59,479 nt of DNA from the NCBI GenBank assembly GCA_030432295.1, contig JAUIHI010000039.1, positions 1 through 59,479 of the forward strand, written 5' to 3'. Below, piece by piece: positions 35,134 through 44,797 of the stretch. A model generated the notes under the pieces. The model did not search any database and was not told the DNA's origin. It worked only from the letters and a program-made list of their open reading frames with translations. Position 1 is the first letter of the stretch. Every line of letters starts with the position of its first letter. Origin of the DNA: Anaerolineae bacterium (GTDB lineage: Bacteria > Chloroflexota > Anaerolineae > Caldilineales > Caldilineaceae). The translations under genes were made by a program, and so were the position numbers.

Positions 35134-35548
35134 GATTAGCCGGGAACTCCGCGTTCTGGTGCGTGCCAGGGCCAGAGATCGTTGTGAATACTGCCACAGT
35201 CCCCAAGCGCTTATTATGGGACGTCTCCAAATTGACCACGTACTCCCCCTAGCAAAAGGTGGGGAGAATGAGAAAGAGAATCTCTGCTTGGCCTGTGAGC
35301 TATGCAACCAGCACAAATGGACGCAAACAGAAGCTCCCGACCCACAGACCGGAATCGTGGTCAACCTCTTCAATCCCCGCAACCAGCGATGGGACGAGCA
35401 CTTCGTATGGAGTGCAGATGGCAGTCGAGTCATCGGCGTTACCCCTATTGGACGGGCAACCGTCGAAGCACTTCGGTTGAACACAGAACTGGCGCAAACC
35501 GTTCGGCGCAATTGGATTGTAGCTGGTTGGCACCCGCCCCATCCATAA
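35126..35548 (+). CDS. HNH endonuclease
   Basis: A 140-residue nuclease. RDRCEYCHSP supplies the first zinc CxxC, IDHVLPLAKGGENEKENLCLACELCN holds the catalytic D-H and second CxxC, and CNQHKWTQ gives the final N-x-x-K/H part of the beta-beta-alpha-metal site. Stand-alone HNH proteins with this arrangement cut DNA nonspecifically or as part of defence or selfish modules. It overlaps the 3' end of its small upstream partner. Confidence 0.85.
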   Translation: MPRISRELRVLVRARARDRCEYCHSPQALIMGRLQIDHVLPLAKGGENEKENLCLACELCNQHKWTQTEAPDPQTGIVVNLFNPRNQRWDEHFVWSADGSRVIGVTPIGRATVEALRLNTELAQTVRRNWIVAGWHPPHP

Positions 35549-35616
35549 TGAAGTGGGTATCCAACCCAACGGAAGCCCATCCCACGAAAATCAACACTGC
35601 CAAACGAAAGTAAGCC

Positions 35617-36660
35617 ATGCGTGTTCTCCTCGCCGGATTGAGCCACCCCCACTCCCTCGCCCATCTGCGCACCCTGGCCCAGACGCCGGAAGTGGACGCG
35701 ATTCTGCTCTGGGATGCAGACGCGCAGAGATTGGCGTCGGAGGAAGTGCGGAGGACGGCGAAGGTTACTGCGACCCACACAGACCTGGACTGGCTGTTGA
35801 CCGAACACGACGCCGATTTTGCGCTGGTGGCCGTGCGCAACGACCGAATGCCTGCTGTCTGCAAACGGATTGCAGGCGAAGGTGTCCATTTGCTGGTCGA
35901 GAAACCAATCGCAAACAGCCCGGCAGCCCTGGCGGAGGTGATCTCAGCGGCTGACCGGGCTGGTGTGCGTCTGGGCGTCTGCTATCCCAACCGCTGCCAC
36001 CCGCTGGTAGAGGAGGCAAAGCGGGCGGTGGATGCGGGTCTGCTGGGGCCACTGATGACCCTGCACATGCAGCTTCTCACCACCCAGCCCCACTTCCGCA
36101 ACCCCCAACATTGGCTCTTTCGCAAGGAATACGCGGGCGGCGGCATTCTCCCCTGGCTGGGCTGCCACTATCTGGACCTGATGCGTTTCATCACCGGCGA
36201 CGAAATTGTGGCTGTCTCCGGCCACTGTTCCACCCGCAGTGGGGAGGCCATCAACGTGGAAGATGTGGCCGTCCTCAATCTGACTTTTGCTTCCGGAGCG
36301 GTGGGCAGCCTGCATGTGGGCTACGTCCTCTCCCTCAGCGGCGCAGGCTATGAGAACCGCCAGGGCTACGCCACCCACGCCGAATTCTGCGGCCAGAGCG
36401 GTCGCCTGGGCTGGCACGGCGATACAATCTTTCCGCCCGATTTGTGGATCGAAAGCAGCCATCCCGACTGGGCTGCCGCGCCCCGCCGGGAATTCCGAGC
36501 CGACCTCATCCCCTCCACCGCCTATGCGGGCGCGCACGGCCTGATCTTCCTGCGCCGTTTCGTGCAGGCCATTCAGACCGGCGATCCCTTGCCCGCCAGC
36601 GGTGAGGATGCGTTAGCCGTGGCCCGTGTGGTGGAAGCAGCGTATGCATCCAGCAATTAG
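35617..36660 (+). CDS. Gfo/Idh/MocA-family oxidoreductase
   Basis: A 347-residue enzyme. It starts MRVLLAGLSHPHSLAHLRTLA, where the usual G-x-G-x-x-G is loosened to G-L-S-H-P-H, so cofactor binding may differ. The second hallmark, V-E-K-P, is present in LLVEKPIANSPAALAEV, and the C-terminal domain has AGGGILPWLGCHYLDLMRFITG with the catalytic H. The substrate is unknown. It overlaps the convergent dehydrogenase by four bases, with no terminator between. Confidence 0.8.
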   Translation: MRVLLAGLSHPHSLAHLRTLAQTPEVDAILLWDADAQRLASEEVRRTAKVTATHTDLDWLLTEHDADFALVAVRNDRMPAVCKRIAGEGVHLLVEKPIANSPAALAEVISAADRAGVRLGVCYPNRCHPLVEEAKRAVDAGLLGPLMTLHMQLLTTQPHFRNPQHWLFRKEYAGGGILPWLGCHYLDLMRFITGDEIVAVSGHCSTRSGEAINVEDVAVLNLTFASGAVGSLHVGYVLSLSGAGYENRQGYATHAEFCGQSGRLGWHGDTIFPPDLWIESSHPDWAAAPRREFRADLIPSTAYAGAHGLIFLRRFVQAIQTGDPLPASGEDALAVARVVEAAYASSN

Positions 36661-37664
36661 CGCGGGCGAAACTGATCCGCCAGCGCCGTTGCCCAAGCCT
36701 CGTTGGCGTGGACGGTGCGCCCCGCGTTGTGGGGCGAGTGGACCACATTCTCCCGCCCCAGCAGGGGATCGTCCAACGGCAACGGCTCCACATCGAAGAC
36801 GTCCGCGGCCAAAGACAGTTCGTCGGCCAGCACCCGCTCCCGCAGCGTCGGCATATCGCAGATATTCGCCCGCGTCGCCAGGACGACCAGACAGCCGGTG
36901 GGTAGCGCCCGGATGTGTTCGGCGGTCACCAGCCCACGGGTCGAGTCGGTCAGGGGAACCATCGGCACAAAAATCTCAGCGTCCTGCACCAACCGGTCCA
37001 GGTGAAATTCTCGCCGGGAACCGGCCCGGTGAAAGGCAGGCTCGGCTGCGAAGGGGTCCCAGACGGCCACATCTGCGCCCAGCATTTTGACGAAGCTGGC
37101 GTAGCGGCTGCCGATATTGCCCGCGCCCACAATACGCACCCGCTTGCCCGCTACCGTCCCGTTCGTAAAGCGAGAATCGTCGCCGTACTGCTGCCCCCGC
37201 TGACCAGCCAGCCCCACGCCATCCGCGGGCGAATAGTCCCAGGCCGACAGGTCGGTGAGAATCCGGTGATGCAGTTGGGGAATCCGCCGCAGCCCGCAGA
37301 GAGTCAGGGCCAGGGCGTACTCCGAGACGCTCTGCCCCCAGAAGCCTTCGCTGTTCTGGCGATAGACCGTCACTCCTCTGGCCCGGAAGAGATTGCCTGC
37401 GCTGTCCTGATAGGCTTCCTGGCAGGCTACCTCTTCCAACGCTGTGAACTTCTCCACACACGATTCCGTCACCGGCACACCCAGCACGACCATCCGCGTC
37501 ACTTGGCCAGACGCGGCCACCACCTCCCCCAGCGGACGGCTTTCGTCCGGGGGGAGGCGCAGAAACTCCGTTGGCCCGTGCGCCTGCCAACGGGTGCGCA
37601 GGGCATCAGCCGCAAAGGGCCAGACGCCGTCGAACTTTGGATGGACAACAATTAGGCTCGTCAC
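36657..37664 (-). CDS. D-2-hydroxyacid dehydrogenase family protein
   Basis: A 335-residue protein. GKRVRIVGAGNIGSRYASFVKMLGADVAVWDPFA is the NAD site; LVVLATRANICDMPTLRERV holds the arginine loop in the variant form T-R-A-N; E in FDVEPLPLDDP and H in VHSPHNAGRTVHANE complete the catalytic set. The N-terminal domain is unlike that of the 29092 homologue, so the two act on different substrates. It is transcribed towards the oxidoreductase at 35617. Confidence 0.8.
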   Translation of the reverse strand: MTSLIVVHPKFDGVWPFAADALRTRWQAHGPTEFLRLPPDESRPLGEVVAASGQVTRMVVLGVPVTESCVEKFTALEEVACQEAYQDSAGNLFRARGVTVYRQNSEGFWGQSVSEYALALTLCGLRRIPQLHHRILTDLSAWDYSPADGVGLAGQRGQQYGDDSRFTNGTVAGKRVRIVGAGNIGSRYASFVKMLGADVAVWDPFAAEPAFHRAGSRREFHLDRLVQDAEIFVPMVPLTDSTRGLVTAEHIRALPTGCLVVLATRANICDMPTLRERVLADELSLAADVFDVEPLPLDDPLLGRENVVHSPHNAGRTVHANEAWATALADQFRPR

Positions 37665-37826
37665 AGGTATCTCCTAACCTCGCTTAAATAAAGGGTGAAC
37701 AGTCTCTTCATTCTCCCACTCTCCAACTGACCAGTAAAATCTCTGGCCTGTCGTATCGGAATTCTTCCCTGTTTCTCTGTAGAATGTGGGTAGCTCTCCG
37801 CCCACTTTGTGCAAACGGGATTTACG

Positions 37827-39782
37827 ATGGATTATCAGACTACAACTGCAATTGACGACCCGCCGGTCATCCTCGTCGGCAATCCCAATGTGGGCAAATC
37901 GGTGATCTTCGGCGCGCTCACGGGCCGCTACGTGGCGGTTTCCAACTATCCGGGCACAACCGTTGAGGTCGCGCGGGGGGCGTTCACGCCCAACGGTCAC
38001 AGCCGACCCCTCATCGACACCCCTGGCATCCAGAGTATTGTACCCTTTTCCGACGACGAACGGGTCACCCGGGACATCCTTCTGGACAACCAGTCCGCAA
38101 TCGTCGTGCAGGTCATCGACACGAAAAATCTGCGCCGGGGGATGCTCATCGCACTGGAACTGGCCGAGACAGGTCTGCCCCTGGCGATCTGTCTGAATAT
38201 GGCCGACGAGGCCGAGGCCCGGGGCATTCGGGTGGACGCCCCGCGATTGGCCGATCTGTTGGGTGTGCCGGTCATTTCTACAGTGGCGACCCAGCGTGCG
38301 GGGCTGTCGGGCATCTCTGGTCTGGTCGAAGAGGCCCAGACCGCTAACTACGCCACAGTTTTTGCCGAGCCGATTGAGGAGGCTGTCACCGTCATCAGCC
38401 AGCTTCTGCCAGAGACAGCCATCTCCAGCCGCTCCCTGGCGCTGATGCTGCTGGCGGGCGACGAGAGTCTGCTGGAACGGCTGGGACTGTCAGAGTACGA
38501 CGAAAGCCTTATCGAAGAGGCAAGGGAAGGGGCTGAACAGGCCGTGGGTCAGCCCCTGCGTTTTGCCATCAACCGGCAGCGTTTGCAGCGGGCAGAGGCC
38601 ATTCTGGACGCGGTGATCGCACGCACACCGGTCAAGCGAAGCGTCGCAGCGGCCTTGGGCCAGTGGGCTGTCCATCCGGTTGTGGGCTGGCCGATTCTGC
38701 TGCTGGTCCTCTACGCCCTCTACCGTTTCGTCGGCGTCTTCGGCGCGGGCACACTGGTCGATCTGATCGAAAGCCGTCTCTTTGGCGAACTGATCAACCC
38801 GTGGCTGACGGGGATTGTGAATCAGCTCACCCCGCCGGGTCTGATCCGGGACTTTCTGGTGGGGGAGTACGGCCTCTTCCCCGTCGCGCTCACCTACAGC
38901 TTTGCGATTGTTCTGCCGATTGTCGGCACATTCTTCCTCGCCTTCAGCCTACTGGAGGATTCGGGCTATCTGCCCCGGCTGGCGGTGATGCTGGACCGGG
39001 CCTTCCGCTGGATGGGGCTGAACGGCAAAGCGGTGCTGCCGATGATTCTGGGGCTGGGCTGCGACACAATGGCGACGATGACCACCCGCATTCTGGAGAC
39101 ACGCAAGGAGCGCATTCAGGTGACGCTGCTGCTGGCGTTGGGCGTGCCCTGCTCGGCCCAATTGGGGGTGATTTTGGGGATGATCGCCGGGCTGGGGGCT
39201 GCTGCCACAGCCATCTGGGCCGGGGTGATTGTGGGCACGCTGTTGGTGGTGGGCTACCTCTCCGCCCGTCTGCTGCCCGGTGAGCGCTCAGATTTCATTC
39301 TGGAATTGCCGCCCATGCGCTTGCCTGCGCTGGGCAATATCGCGCTGAAGACAGCGGCCCGGATGGAGTGGTATCTGAAGGAAGTGGTCCCCGTCTTTGT
39401 GGTCGGGACCGCCGCCCTCTTTGTGCTGGATCGGCTGAACATTCTGGGCCTGTTGCAACGGCTGATGTCCCCCCTGATTGTGGGCTGGCTGGGATTGCCC
39501 GCCACCGTGACCGACGCCTTTCTGGTCGGCTTTCTGCGCCGGGACTACGGCGCGGCGGGTCTCTTTGCCATCGCCCGGGACGGCAGTTTGGATACGGTGC
39601 AGATTGTCGTCAGTCTGGTTGTGATTACACTCTTTATGCCCTGCATCGCCAATCTATTGATGATTGTAAAGGAATACGGCGGGCGCACGGCGATTGCTGT
39701 GACAGCCGTCGTCTTCCCCCTCGCTTTTCTGATCGGCGGCGCGCTGAATTTCATCCTGCGGGCCTTCGCCGTCGTGCTTTGA
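37827..39782 (+). CDS. feoB: Ferrous iron transporter FeoB
   Basis: A 651-residue protein from ATG 37827 (GTG 37809 is an in-frame alternative). The N-terminal G domain has G1 GNPNVGKS, the G2 threonine region YPGTTVEVARG, G3 LIDTPGIQS and G4 CLNMADEAEARG. Then comes the helical GDI region and about eight membrane helices, including two Gate motifs (LEDSGYLPRLAVMLDRAFRWMGLNGKAVLPMILGLGCD; FLRRDYGAAGLFAI). It imports Fe2+. Its partner follows instead of preceding, which is unlike the E. coli feoABC order. Confidence 0.92.
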   Translation: MDYQTTTAIDDPPVILVGNPNVGKSVIFGALTGRYVAVSNYPGTTVEVARGAFTPNGHSRPLIDTPGIQSIVPFSDDERVTRDILLDNQSAIVVQVIDTKNLRRGMLIALELAETGLPLAICLNMADEAEARGIRVDAPRLADLLGVPVISTVATQRAGLSGISGLVEEAQTANYATVFAEPIEEAVTVISQLLPETAISSRSLALMLLAGDESLLERLGLSEYDESLIEEAREGAEQAVGQPLRFAINRQRLQRAEAILDAVIARTPVKRSVAAALGQWAVHPVVGWPILLLVLYALYRFVGVFGAGTLVDLIESRLFGELINPWLTGIVNQLTPPGLIRDFLVGEYGLFPVALTYSFAIVLPIVGTFFLAFSLLEDSGYLPRLAVMLDRAFRWMGLNGKAVLPMILGLGCDTMATMTTRILETRKERIQVTLLLALGVPCSAQLGVILGMIAGLGAAATAIWAGVIVGTLLVVGYLSARLLPGERSDFILELPPMRLPALGNIALKTAARMEWYLKEVVPVFVVGTAALFVLDRLNILGLLQRLMSPLIVGWLGLPATVTDAFLVGFLRRDYGAAGLFAIARDGSLDTVQIVVSLVVITLFMPCIANLLMIVKEYGGRTAIAVTAVVFPLAFLIGGALNFILRAFAVVL

Positions 39783-39889
39783 GTGCGACTAATCTTAACG
39801 CAGGGGATTCCTTTGCGTTGTGGAATCCGTGCAAATCCGTTCCATCCGCTTGTATCCGTGTCCTTTTGTTTTGCTTTGGGAGTTTTGCT

Positions 39890-40354
39890 ATGCAATGCCA
39901 ACTTTGCGGCTACGAATTTGAAGTGACATCACTGGTCTGCCACACAAACTGTCCCCTGGGCAGCCACTGCAATCTCATCTGCTGCCCCCACTGCGGCTAC
40001 CAGGCCGTGGACGAGTCCCGCAGCAAGCTGGCCGGCTGGATCGGACGTATATTTCCCGCCCGTGCCCGCCCAGAGAATGCAGGGGACCGCGCCCGCAAAG
40101 TGATGGAAGAGAAGCTCGTGCCCCTCAGCCACATCCCCGACGGCGCAGAGGTGGAAGTGGGCACGCTGGACGAAATGCCCGCCCGCCGCCTGGCCCGGCT
40201 CAGCGTCTTTGGCCTGCTCCCCGGCAGTTGGGTCACACTCGTCCAGCGTACCCCCGCGCCGGTCATCCGCATCGGCGAGACCGAACTGGCCCTGAGTACG
40301 GAGATTCTGGACCAAATTTGGGTGCATCCAGAGGCTTCCCCCCACGCCCCATAG
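39890..40354 (+). CDS. FeoA-like SH3 protein with Cys-rich N-terminus
   Basis: A 154-residue protein. Residues 1-45 hold nine cysteines in CQLCGYEF...CHTNCPLGSHCNLICCPHCGY, which can form one or two zinc/iron sites. The C-terminal 75 residues (LVPLSHIPDGAEVEVGTLDEMPARRLARLSVFGLLPGSWVTLVQRTPAPVIRIGETELAL) are a FeoA domain. FeoA binds the FeoB G domain to permit Fe2+ uptake. The added metal module could sense iron. It is separated by 107 bases from feoB, including ATCCGTG repeat words at 39820-39862. Confidence 0.8.
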   Translation: MQCQLCGYEFEVTSLVCHTNCPLGSHCNLICCPHCGYQAVDESRSKLAGWIGRIFPARARPENAGDRARKVMEEKLVPLSHIPDGAEVEVGTLDEMPARRLARLSVFGLLPGSWVTLVQRTPAPVIRIGETELALSTEILDQIWVHPEASPHAP

Positions 40355-40438
40355 GCCCCTCCCCAACTGATTTTGTGATACAATTCTCCCATCAATTCCA
40401 TATGCCCCATCTTCCACCCACCTCTGGGAGAAGCATCC

Positions 40439-41287
40439 ATGCACATCACAAAAGCACTCATCACCGCGGCCGGGCGGCGGCAACGCACCCTGCCCTTGCA
40501 AACCCTCATCGACCGGGACGGCGTGGAAAAATCGGTCCTGCGCATTCTCGTCGAGGAGGTCATCGCCGCGGGGGTGGACGACATCGGCGTCGTCATCCGC
40601 CCCGGCGACGAGAAAGCCTATGCCGATGTGGCGGGTGAACACGCGGGCCGCCTACACTTCATCCCCCAGACCGAACCCCTGGGCTACGGCCACGCTGTCT
40701 ACTCTGCCCGCGACTTTGTGGGCGGCGATTCTTTCCTGCATCTGGTGGGGGATCACCTCTACGTCAGTCGGGAGGGCCAGGGCTGCGCGCAACGGCTGGT
40801 GGAAGTCGCCACCCGGCAGGGCTGCGCGGTCTCTGCGGTGCAGGCGACCCGTGAGCATCTGCTGCCCTACTACGGCGCAGTGGGCGGTCGACGGCTGGCG
40901 GGCCGGGACGATCTCTACCGCATCGAAACGGTCATCGAAAAGCCCACCCCCACCCAAGCCGAGCAGCACCTCATCGCGCCCGGTCTGCGCGCCGGTCACT
41001 ATCTCTGCTTCTTTGGGATGCACGTCCTCACGCCAGCAGTGATGGAAATTTTGGGCCGTCTGCTGGCCGCGGACAACAGCGGGGGCCTGCCCCTCTCCGC
41101 CGCACTGGACGAACTGGCCCGCCGCGAGCAATACCTGGCCCTGCAACAGAACGCACAGCGCTTCGATGTGGGGGTGAAATATGGCCTGCTCACCGCGCAG
41201 GTGGCTCTGGCCCTCAACGGCCAGGACCGGGACGAGGTTCTCGCCCGCCTGCTGGAACTGCTGGCCATGCGGGAGGTGGGGGGATGA
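40439..41287 (+). CDS. Sugar-phosphate nucleotidyltransferase-like protein (GalU/NTP_transferase type)
   Basis: A 282-residue protein with the GalU layout: [24 protein letters not shown], then [31 protein letters not shown] (D of the metal pair), [11 protein letters not shown] and [20 protein letters not shown]. The nucleotide loop A-A-G-R-R-Q-R replaces the usual A-A-G-x-G-T-R, with loss of a key glycine and threonine, so activity may be reduced or changed. It is upstream of the kinase-uridylyltransferase fusion and separated only by a repeat hairpin, so both probably serve one nucleotide-sugar route. Confidence 0.78.
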   Translation: MHITKALITAAGRRQRTLPLQTLIDRDGVEKSVLRILVEEVIAAGVDDIGVVIRPGDEKAYADVAGEHAGRLHFIPQTEPLGYGHAVYSARDFVGGDSFLHLVGDHLYVSREGQGCAQRLVEVATRQGCAVSAVQATREHLLPYYGAVGGRRLAGRDDLYRIETVIEKPTPTQAEQHLIAPGLRAGHYLCFFGMHVLTPAVMEILGRLLAADNSGGLPLSAALDELARREQYLALQQNAQRFDVGVKYGLLTAQVALALNGQDRDEVLARLLELLAMREVGG

Positions 41288-41323
41288 AGTCATTGATTGA
41301 ACAACCCGTTTCCCGTTTCGCTG

Positions 41324-41395
41324 GACCGCGGACGGCGGACGGCAGACGAACCAATTCGCCAGACGTTCGTCTTTCGTCCGTCGTCTGTCGTCGTC
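41324..41395. repeat. Word-repeat hairpin, GGACGGC type
   Basis: The left arm (41324-41351) has GGACGGC/GGACGGC/AGACGAA; the right arm (41365-41395) has TTCGTCT/TTCGTCC/GTCGTCT/GTCGTC. It is the closest relative of 8301-8371 and of the half copy at 59309. It lies between the nucleotidyltransferase and the giant fusion gene. Confidence 0.8.
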
Positions 41396-41411
41396 AATGG
41401 GGAGGTGTCCG

Positions 41412-44400
41412 ATGAGCCAACTCATCCCCATCATCACCTCCCCCGACCCCGCCATCCGGGACCGCTCGCTGGAAGGCTTTGCCCGCAATGCGTCTCTGGC
41501 CGAACTGCTGGACGAATGCGCGGCTCTGGACCGGATGCGCCGGGAGAATGCCAATCTCTACGAGCGGGTGCGCGCGCTCTTTTTTCTCTATGCGCTGCAT
41601 CGCTTCCACCTGCCCGCCAAGGCCGATCTGCTCGGCCAGGGCCACATCCCCTTTGACGGCTACGAGCATCTGCTCCAACGCCGCTTTGACGAGGCCATCG
41701 ACAGCTTTCTGGCCCAACAGAGCAGCGACGGCCCCAACGCGGCCATCTCCAGCGCGCTGGCCGCGGCCTATCACCAACTGGCCTTCCAGACCCTGGCGGA
41801 TCAGGTGCGGCGCAGCGTGCGCAGTGTGAGCGGCAACCGCTGGATGTTCCGGGCCGGCCACCCCGCGGATCACCCCCTGCGGGTGCGGCCCGAACTCCTG
41901 CGCGCCTCGGCCAGTGGACTCTACCCGATTCTGCGCGAGCGCACGCCTGTGCGCATGGACCTGACCCACAGCGGTTGGAGCGACATTTTCTTTCTGGGTA
42001 TGGACTTCCCCGAAGGTGCGCGGGTGCTGAATGTCTCCATCGACCTCAGCGTGCGGGACTTAGCCGATACAAGCTCCCCCCAGAATGGGGGGCGGGGAGG
42101 GGTTCCCCAACCGCCGGTGGAAGCCTGGCTGCGGGTCATCGACCGGCCTGTCCTCCGCCTGACCAGTGTGGATTTGGGCGCGTCCGCCGAGATTACTTCC
42201 CTGGCCGAGATTTTCGACTTCGCGCGGGACTATCTGGGCCTGCTCAAAGCCGCGCTCATCGCCGCCGGGATTGTGCCGCCGGGGATGGAAGGCGCGCAGC
42301 AACCCCTCAGCGATCTGCTGGCCCGGCTGGTCGGCCCCGGTTTAGGGCTGGAACTAGTGAGCAAAGTCAACGACATCCCCAAAGGCTCCCGGCTGGCGGT
42401 CTCGACGAATCTGCTGGCCTCCCTCATCGCCGTCTGTATGCGCGCCACCGGGCAAACCGCTGCCCTGACCGGCGGGCTGGACGAGGCTGAGCGGCGGCTG
42501 GTGGCGGCGAGAGCCATTCTGGGCGAGTGGCTGGGCGGCTCCGGTGGCGGCTGGCAGGATTCGGGTGGGGTCTGGCCGGGGATGAAGTTGATCCAGGGCG
42601 AACTGGCTGCGGAGGGTGATCCGGAGTTCGGCGTGAGCCGGGGGCGGCTCTTACCCAGCCATCACGTTTTTGGCCGGGACGAAGTGAGCGAGGAGACCCG
42701 GCGCAAGCTACAGGAGTCGCTGGTACTGGTCCACGGCGGGATGGCCCAGGACGTGGGACCGATTCTGGAGATGGTGACGGAGAAATATCTGCTGCGGGCC
42801 GAGGCGGAATGGGCCGGACGCAAAGCCGCGATGGCGACGCTGGACCAGATCACTGGCCTGCTCAAAGCGGGAGATGTGCGGGCCATCGGCGCGGCTACCG
42901 AAGCCAACTTCACCGGCCCGTTGCAGACGATTATCCCCTGGGCGGGCAACCGCTATGTGGATACACTCATCCGCCGGGTGCGGGACGAGTTCGGCGAGAA
43001 TTTTTGGGGCTTCTGGATGCTGGGCGGGATGTCCGGCGGGGGGATGGGTTTTATCTTCGACCCGGCCCACAAAGCCGCGGGGCAGGTCCGCTTGCAGGCG
43101 ATTATGGACGAAACAAAAGCGGCCCTGGAAGGGGCTGTCCCCTTCGCCATGCAGCCGGTAGTCTACGATTTTGCCATCAACGAGCGGGGAACCTGGGCGG
43201 AGTTGGTCGGGAAAGATACAGCCGAGGGCGACGCCGCGCTGATGCCCGCCAGCTACTATACGCTGACCGTCCCGGAGCTTCTGCGCCAGGAGCAGCGCAG
43301 CCTTTCCCCTTCCCGCCGGGCCGAGTTGGATCGCTTCGGCGCGGCCTGCCGCACAGACCCCACTCTCTCCGGCACAGTCCAGGCCCTTTTCGACCGTCTG
43401 CTGCCCCAGGCCGAGAGCGCCGCACCGGGCAGCGGTTCGCTGGACGAGCTGCTGGCGGCCAACGGCTTTGACCGGGCACAGCACGAACAGATTCGGGCCG
43501 AACTGCGCTCCGGGCGCATCGGTCTGGCCCAGAACCGACTGCCCAGCCGTATGCACATCGAAGATGTGCGCGCCGGCGATGTGACCGACGCCACCGCCGG
43601 TTTATCAGAAGAATTGCGCAGCGTCGGGCTGGATGCGCTGGCAAAGGGCGAAGTGGCCGTCGTCTCTCTGGCCGGGGGCGTGGGCAGCCGCTGGACAAAA
43701 GGCGCGGGCGTCGTCAAAGCCCTCAACCCCTTCGCCCGGCTGGACGGGGCGCACCGCAATTTCGTGGAGGTCCATCTGGCCAAGAGTCGGCGCATCAGCC
43801 GCCTGGTCGGGGAATCTCTGCCCCACATCTTCACCACCAGCCACCTGACCCACCGGCCTATCGCCGACTTTCTGGCTGCGGAAAATCGTTACGGCTACGA
43901 CGGACCGCTGCATCTATCGCCGGGGCGGGCCATCGGTCTGCGTCTGATTCCGATGGCACGGGATTTGCGCTTCGCCTGGGAGGAGACACCCCAACAGCTT
44001 CTGGATGAGCAGGCGCAGAAGGTGCAAGAGAGCCTGCACGCCGCGCTGATCGGCTGGGCACAAAGCGCGGGGGAAGGCAGCGACTATACAGACAATCTGC
44101 CCAGCCAGTGCATCCACCCGGTGGGCCACTGGTACGAACTGCCCAACCTCCTGCGCAACGGCGTCCTGGCCGATCTGCTGGAGACCCACCCCCAACTGCG
44201 CACCCTTTTTATGCACAATATCGACACAGTGGGCGCGGATGTGGACCCGGCCCTGCTGGGACTGCATTTGCAGAGCGGGGGCGCGATGACCGGCGAGGTG
44301 ATCCACCGGTTGCTGGACGACCGGGGGGGCGGGCTGGCCCGCATCGACGGTCGTCTGCGTCTGGTGGAGGGGCTGGCCCTGCCCCACGAGCGCATCGAAT

Positions 44401-44777
44401 TTGGCCTCAGCTTCTACAATTCCAGCAGCTTTTGGATCGACATCGACCGGCTGCTGGCCCTCTTTGGCCTGGGCCGGGACGATCTGCGGGACGAGGCGCG
44501 GGTCTCGGCCACTGTGCGGGGGATGGCGGCGCGGATGCCCACCTATGTGACGCTGAAGGATGTGAAGAAGCGCTGGGGCAAAGGCCAGGAGGACATCTTC
44601 CCCATCACCCAATTCGAGAAGCTGTGGGGGGATATGACTGCCCTGCCCGAATTCGATTGCCGCTTTGTGGTCGTGCCGAGAGTACGGGGGCAGCAGTTGA
44701 AGGAAGTCGATCAGCTCGATGGCTGGCTGCGGGACGGTTCCGCGGCGTATGTGGCGGGGCTGTGTGCGTGGGAGTGA
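41412..44777 (+). CDS. GHMP sugar kinase-UDPGP uridylyltransferase fusion
   Basis: A 1,121-residue protein from ATG 41412 behind GGAGG. Residues 1-170 are helical. A fucokinase-like GHMP kinase follows: [10 protein letters not shown] (182-191), [16 protein letters not shown] (322-337, the phosphate loop), [15 protein letters not shown] (379-393) and [12 protein letters not shown] (538-549). From about 740 a UDPGP-type nucleotidyltransferase starts with [24 protein letters not shown] (750-773) and [14 protein letters not shown]. Kinase plus pyrophosphorylase fusions are known for fucose (FKP), but with the order reversed. I infer a salvage enzyme that turns a free sugar into a UDP- or GDP-sugar. 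Confidence 0.82.
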   Translation: MSQLIPIITSPDPAIRDRSLEGFARNASLAELLDECAALDRMRRENANLYERVRALFFLYALHRFHLPAKADLLGQGHIPFDGYEHLLQRRFDEAIDSFLAQQSSDGPNAAISSALAAAYHQLAFQTLADQVRRSVRSVSGNRWMFRAGHPADHPLRVRPELLRASASGLYPILRERTPVRMDLTHSGWSDIFFLGMDFPEGARVLNVSIDLSVRDLADTSSPQNGGRGGVPQPPVEAWLRVIDRPVLRLTSVDLGASAEITSLAEIFDFARDYLGLLKAALIAAGIVPPGMEGAQQPLSDLLARLVGPGLGLELVSKVNDIPKGSRLAVSTNLLASLIAVCMRATGQTAALTGGLDEAERRLVAARAILGEWLGGSGGGWQDSGGVWPGMKLIQGELAAEGDPEFGVSRGRLLPSHHVFGRDEVSEETRRKLQESLVLVHGGMAQDVGPILEMVTEKYLLRAEAEWAGRKAAMATLDQITGLLKAGDVRAIGAATEANFTGPLQTIIPWAGNRYVDTLIRRVRDEFGENFWGFWMLGGMSGGGMGFIFDPAHKAAGQVRLQAIMDETKAALEGAVPFAMQPVVYDFAINERGTWAELVGKDTAEGDAALMPASYYTLTVPELLRQEQRSLSPSRRAELDRFGAACRTDPTLSGTVQALFDRLLPQAESAAPGSGSLDELLAANGFDRAQHEQIRAELRSGRIGLAQNRLPSRMHIEDVRAGDVTDATAGLSEELRSVGLDALAKGEVAVVSLAGGVGSRWTKGAGVVKALNPFARLDGAHRNFVEVHLAKSRRISRLVGESLPHIFTTSHLTHRPIADFLAAENRYGYDGPLHLSPGRAIGLRLIPMARDLRFAWEETPQQLLDEQAQKVQESLHAALIGWAQSAGEGSDYTDNLPSQCIHPVGHWYELPNLLRNGVLADLLETHPQLRTLFMHNIDTVGADVDPALLGLHLQSGGAMTGEVIHRLLDDRGGGLARIDGRLRLVEGLALPHERIEFGLSFYNSSSFWIDIDRLLALFGLGRDDLRDEARVSATVRGMAARMPTYVTLKDVKKRWGKGQEDIFPITQFEKLWGDMTALPEFDCRFVVVPRVRGQQLKEVDQLDGWLRDGSAAYVAGLCAWE

Positions 44778-44797
44778 GCTTCAAAGGAGGTTATTCT

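Noticed and set aside
37809-37826. GTG start for FeoB six codons upstream
   Set aside because: The ATG at 37827 is closer to the conserved beginning of the G domain; both remain possible but the ATG is simpler.
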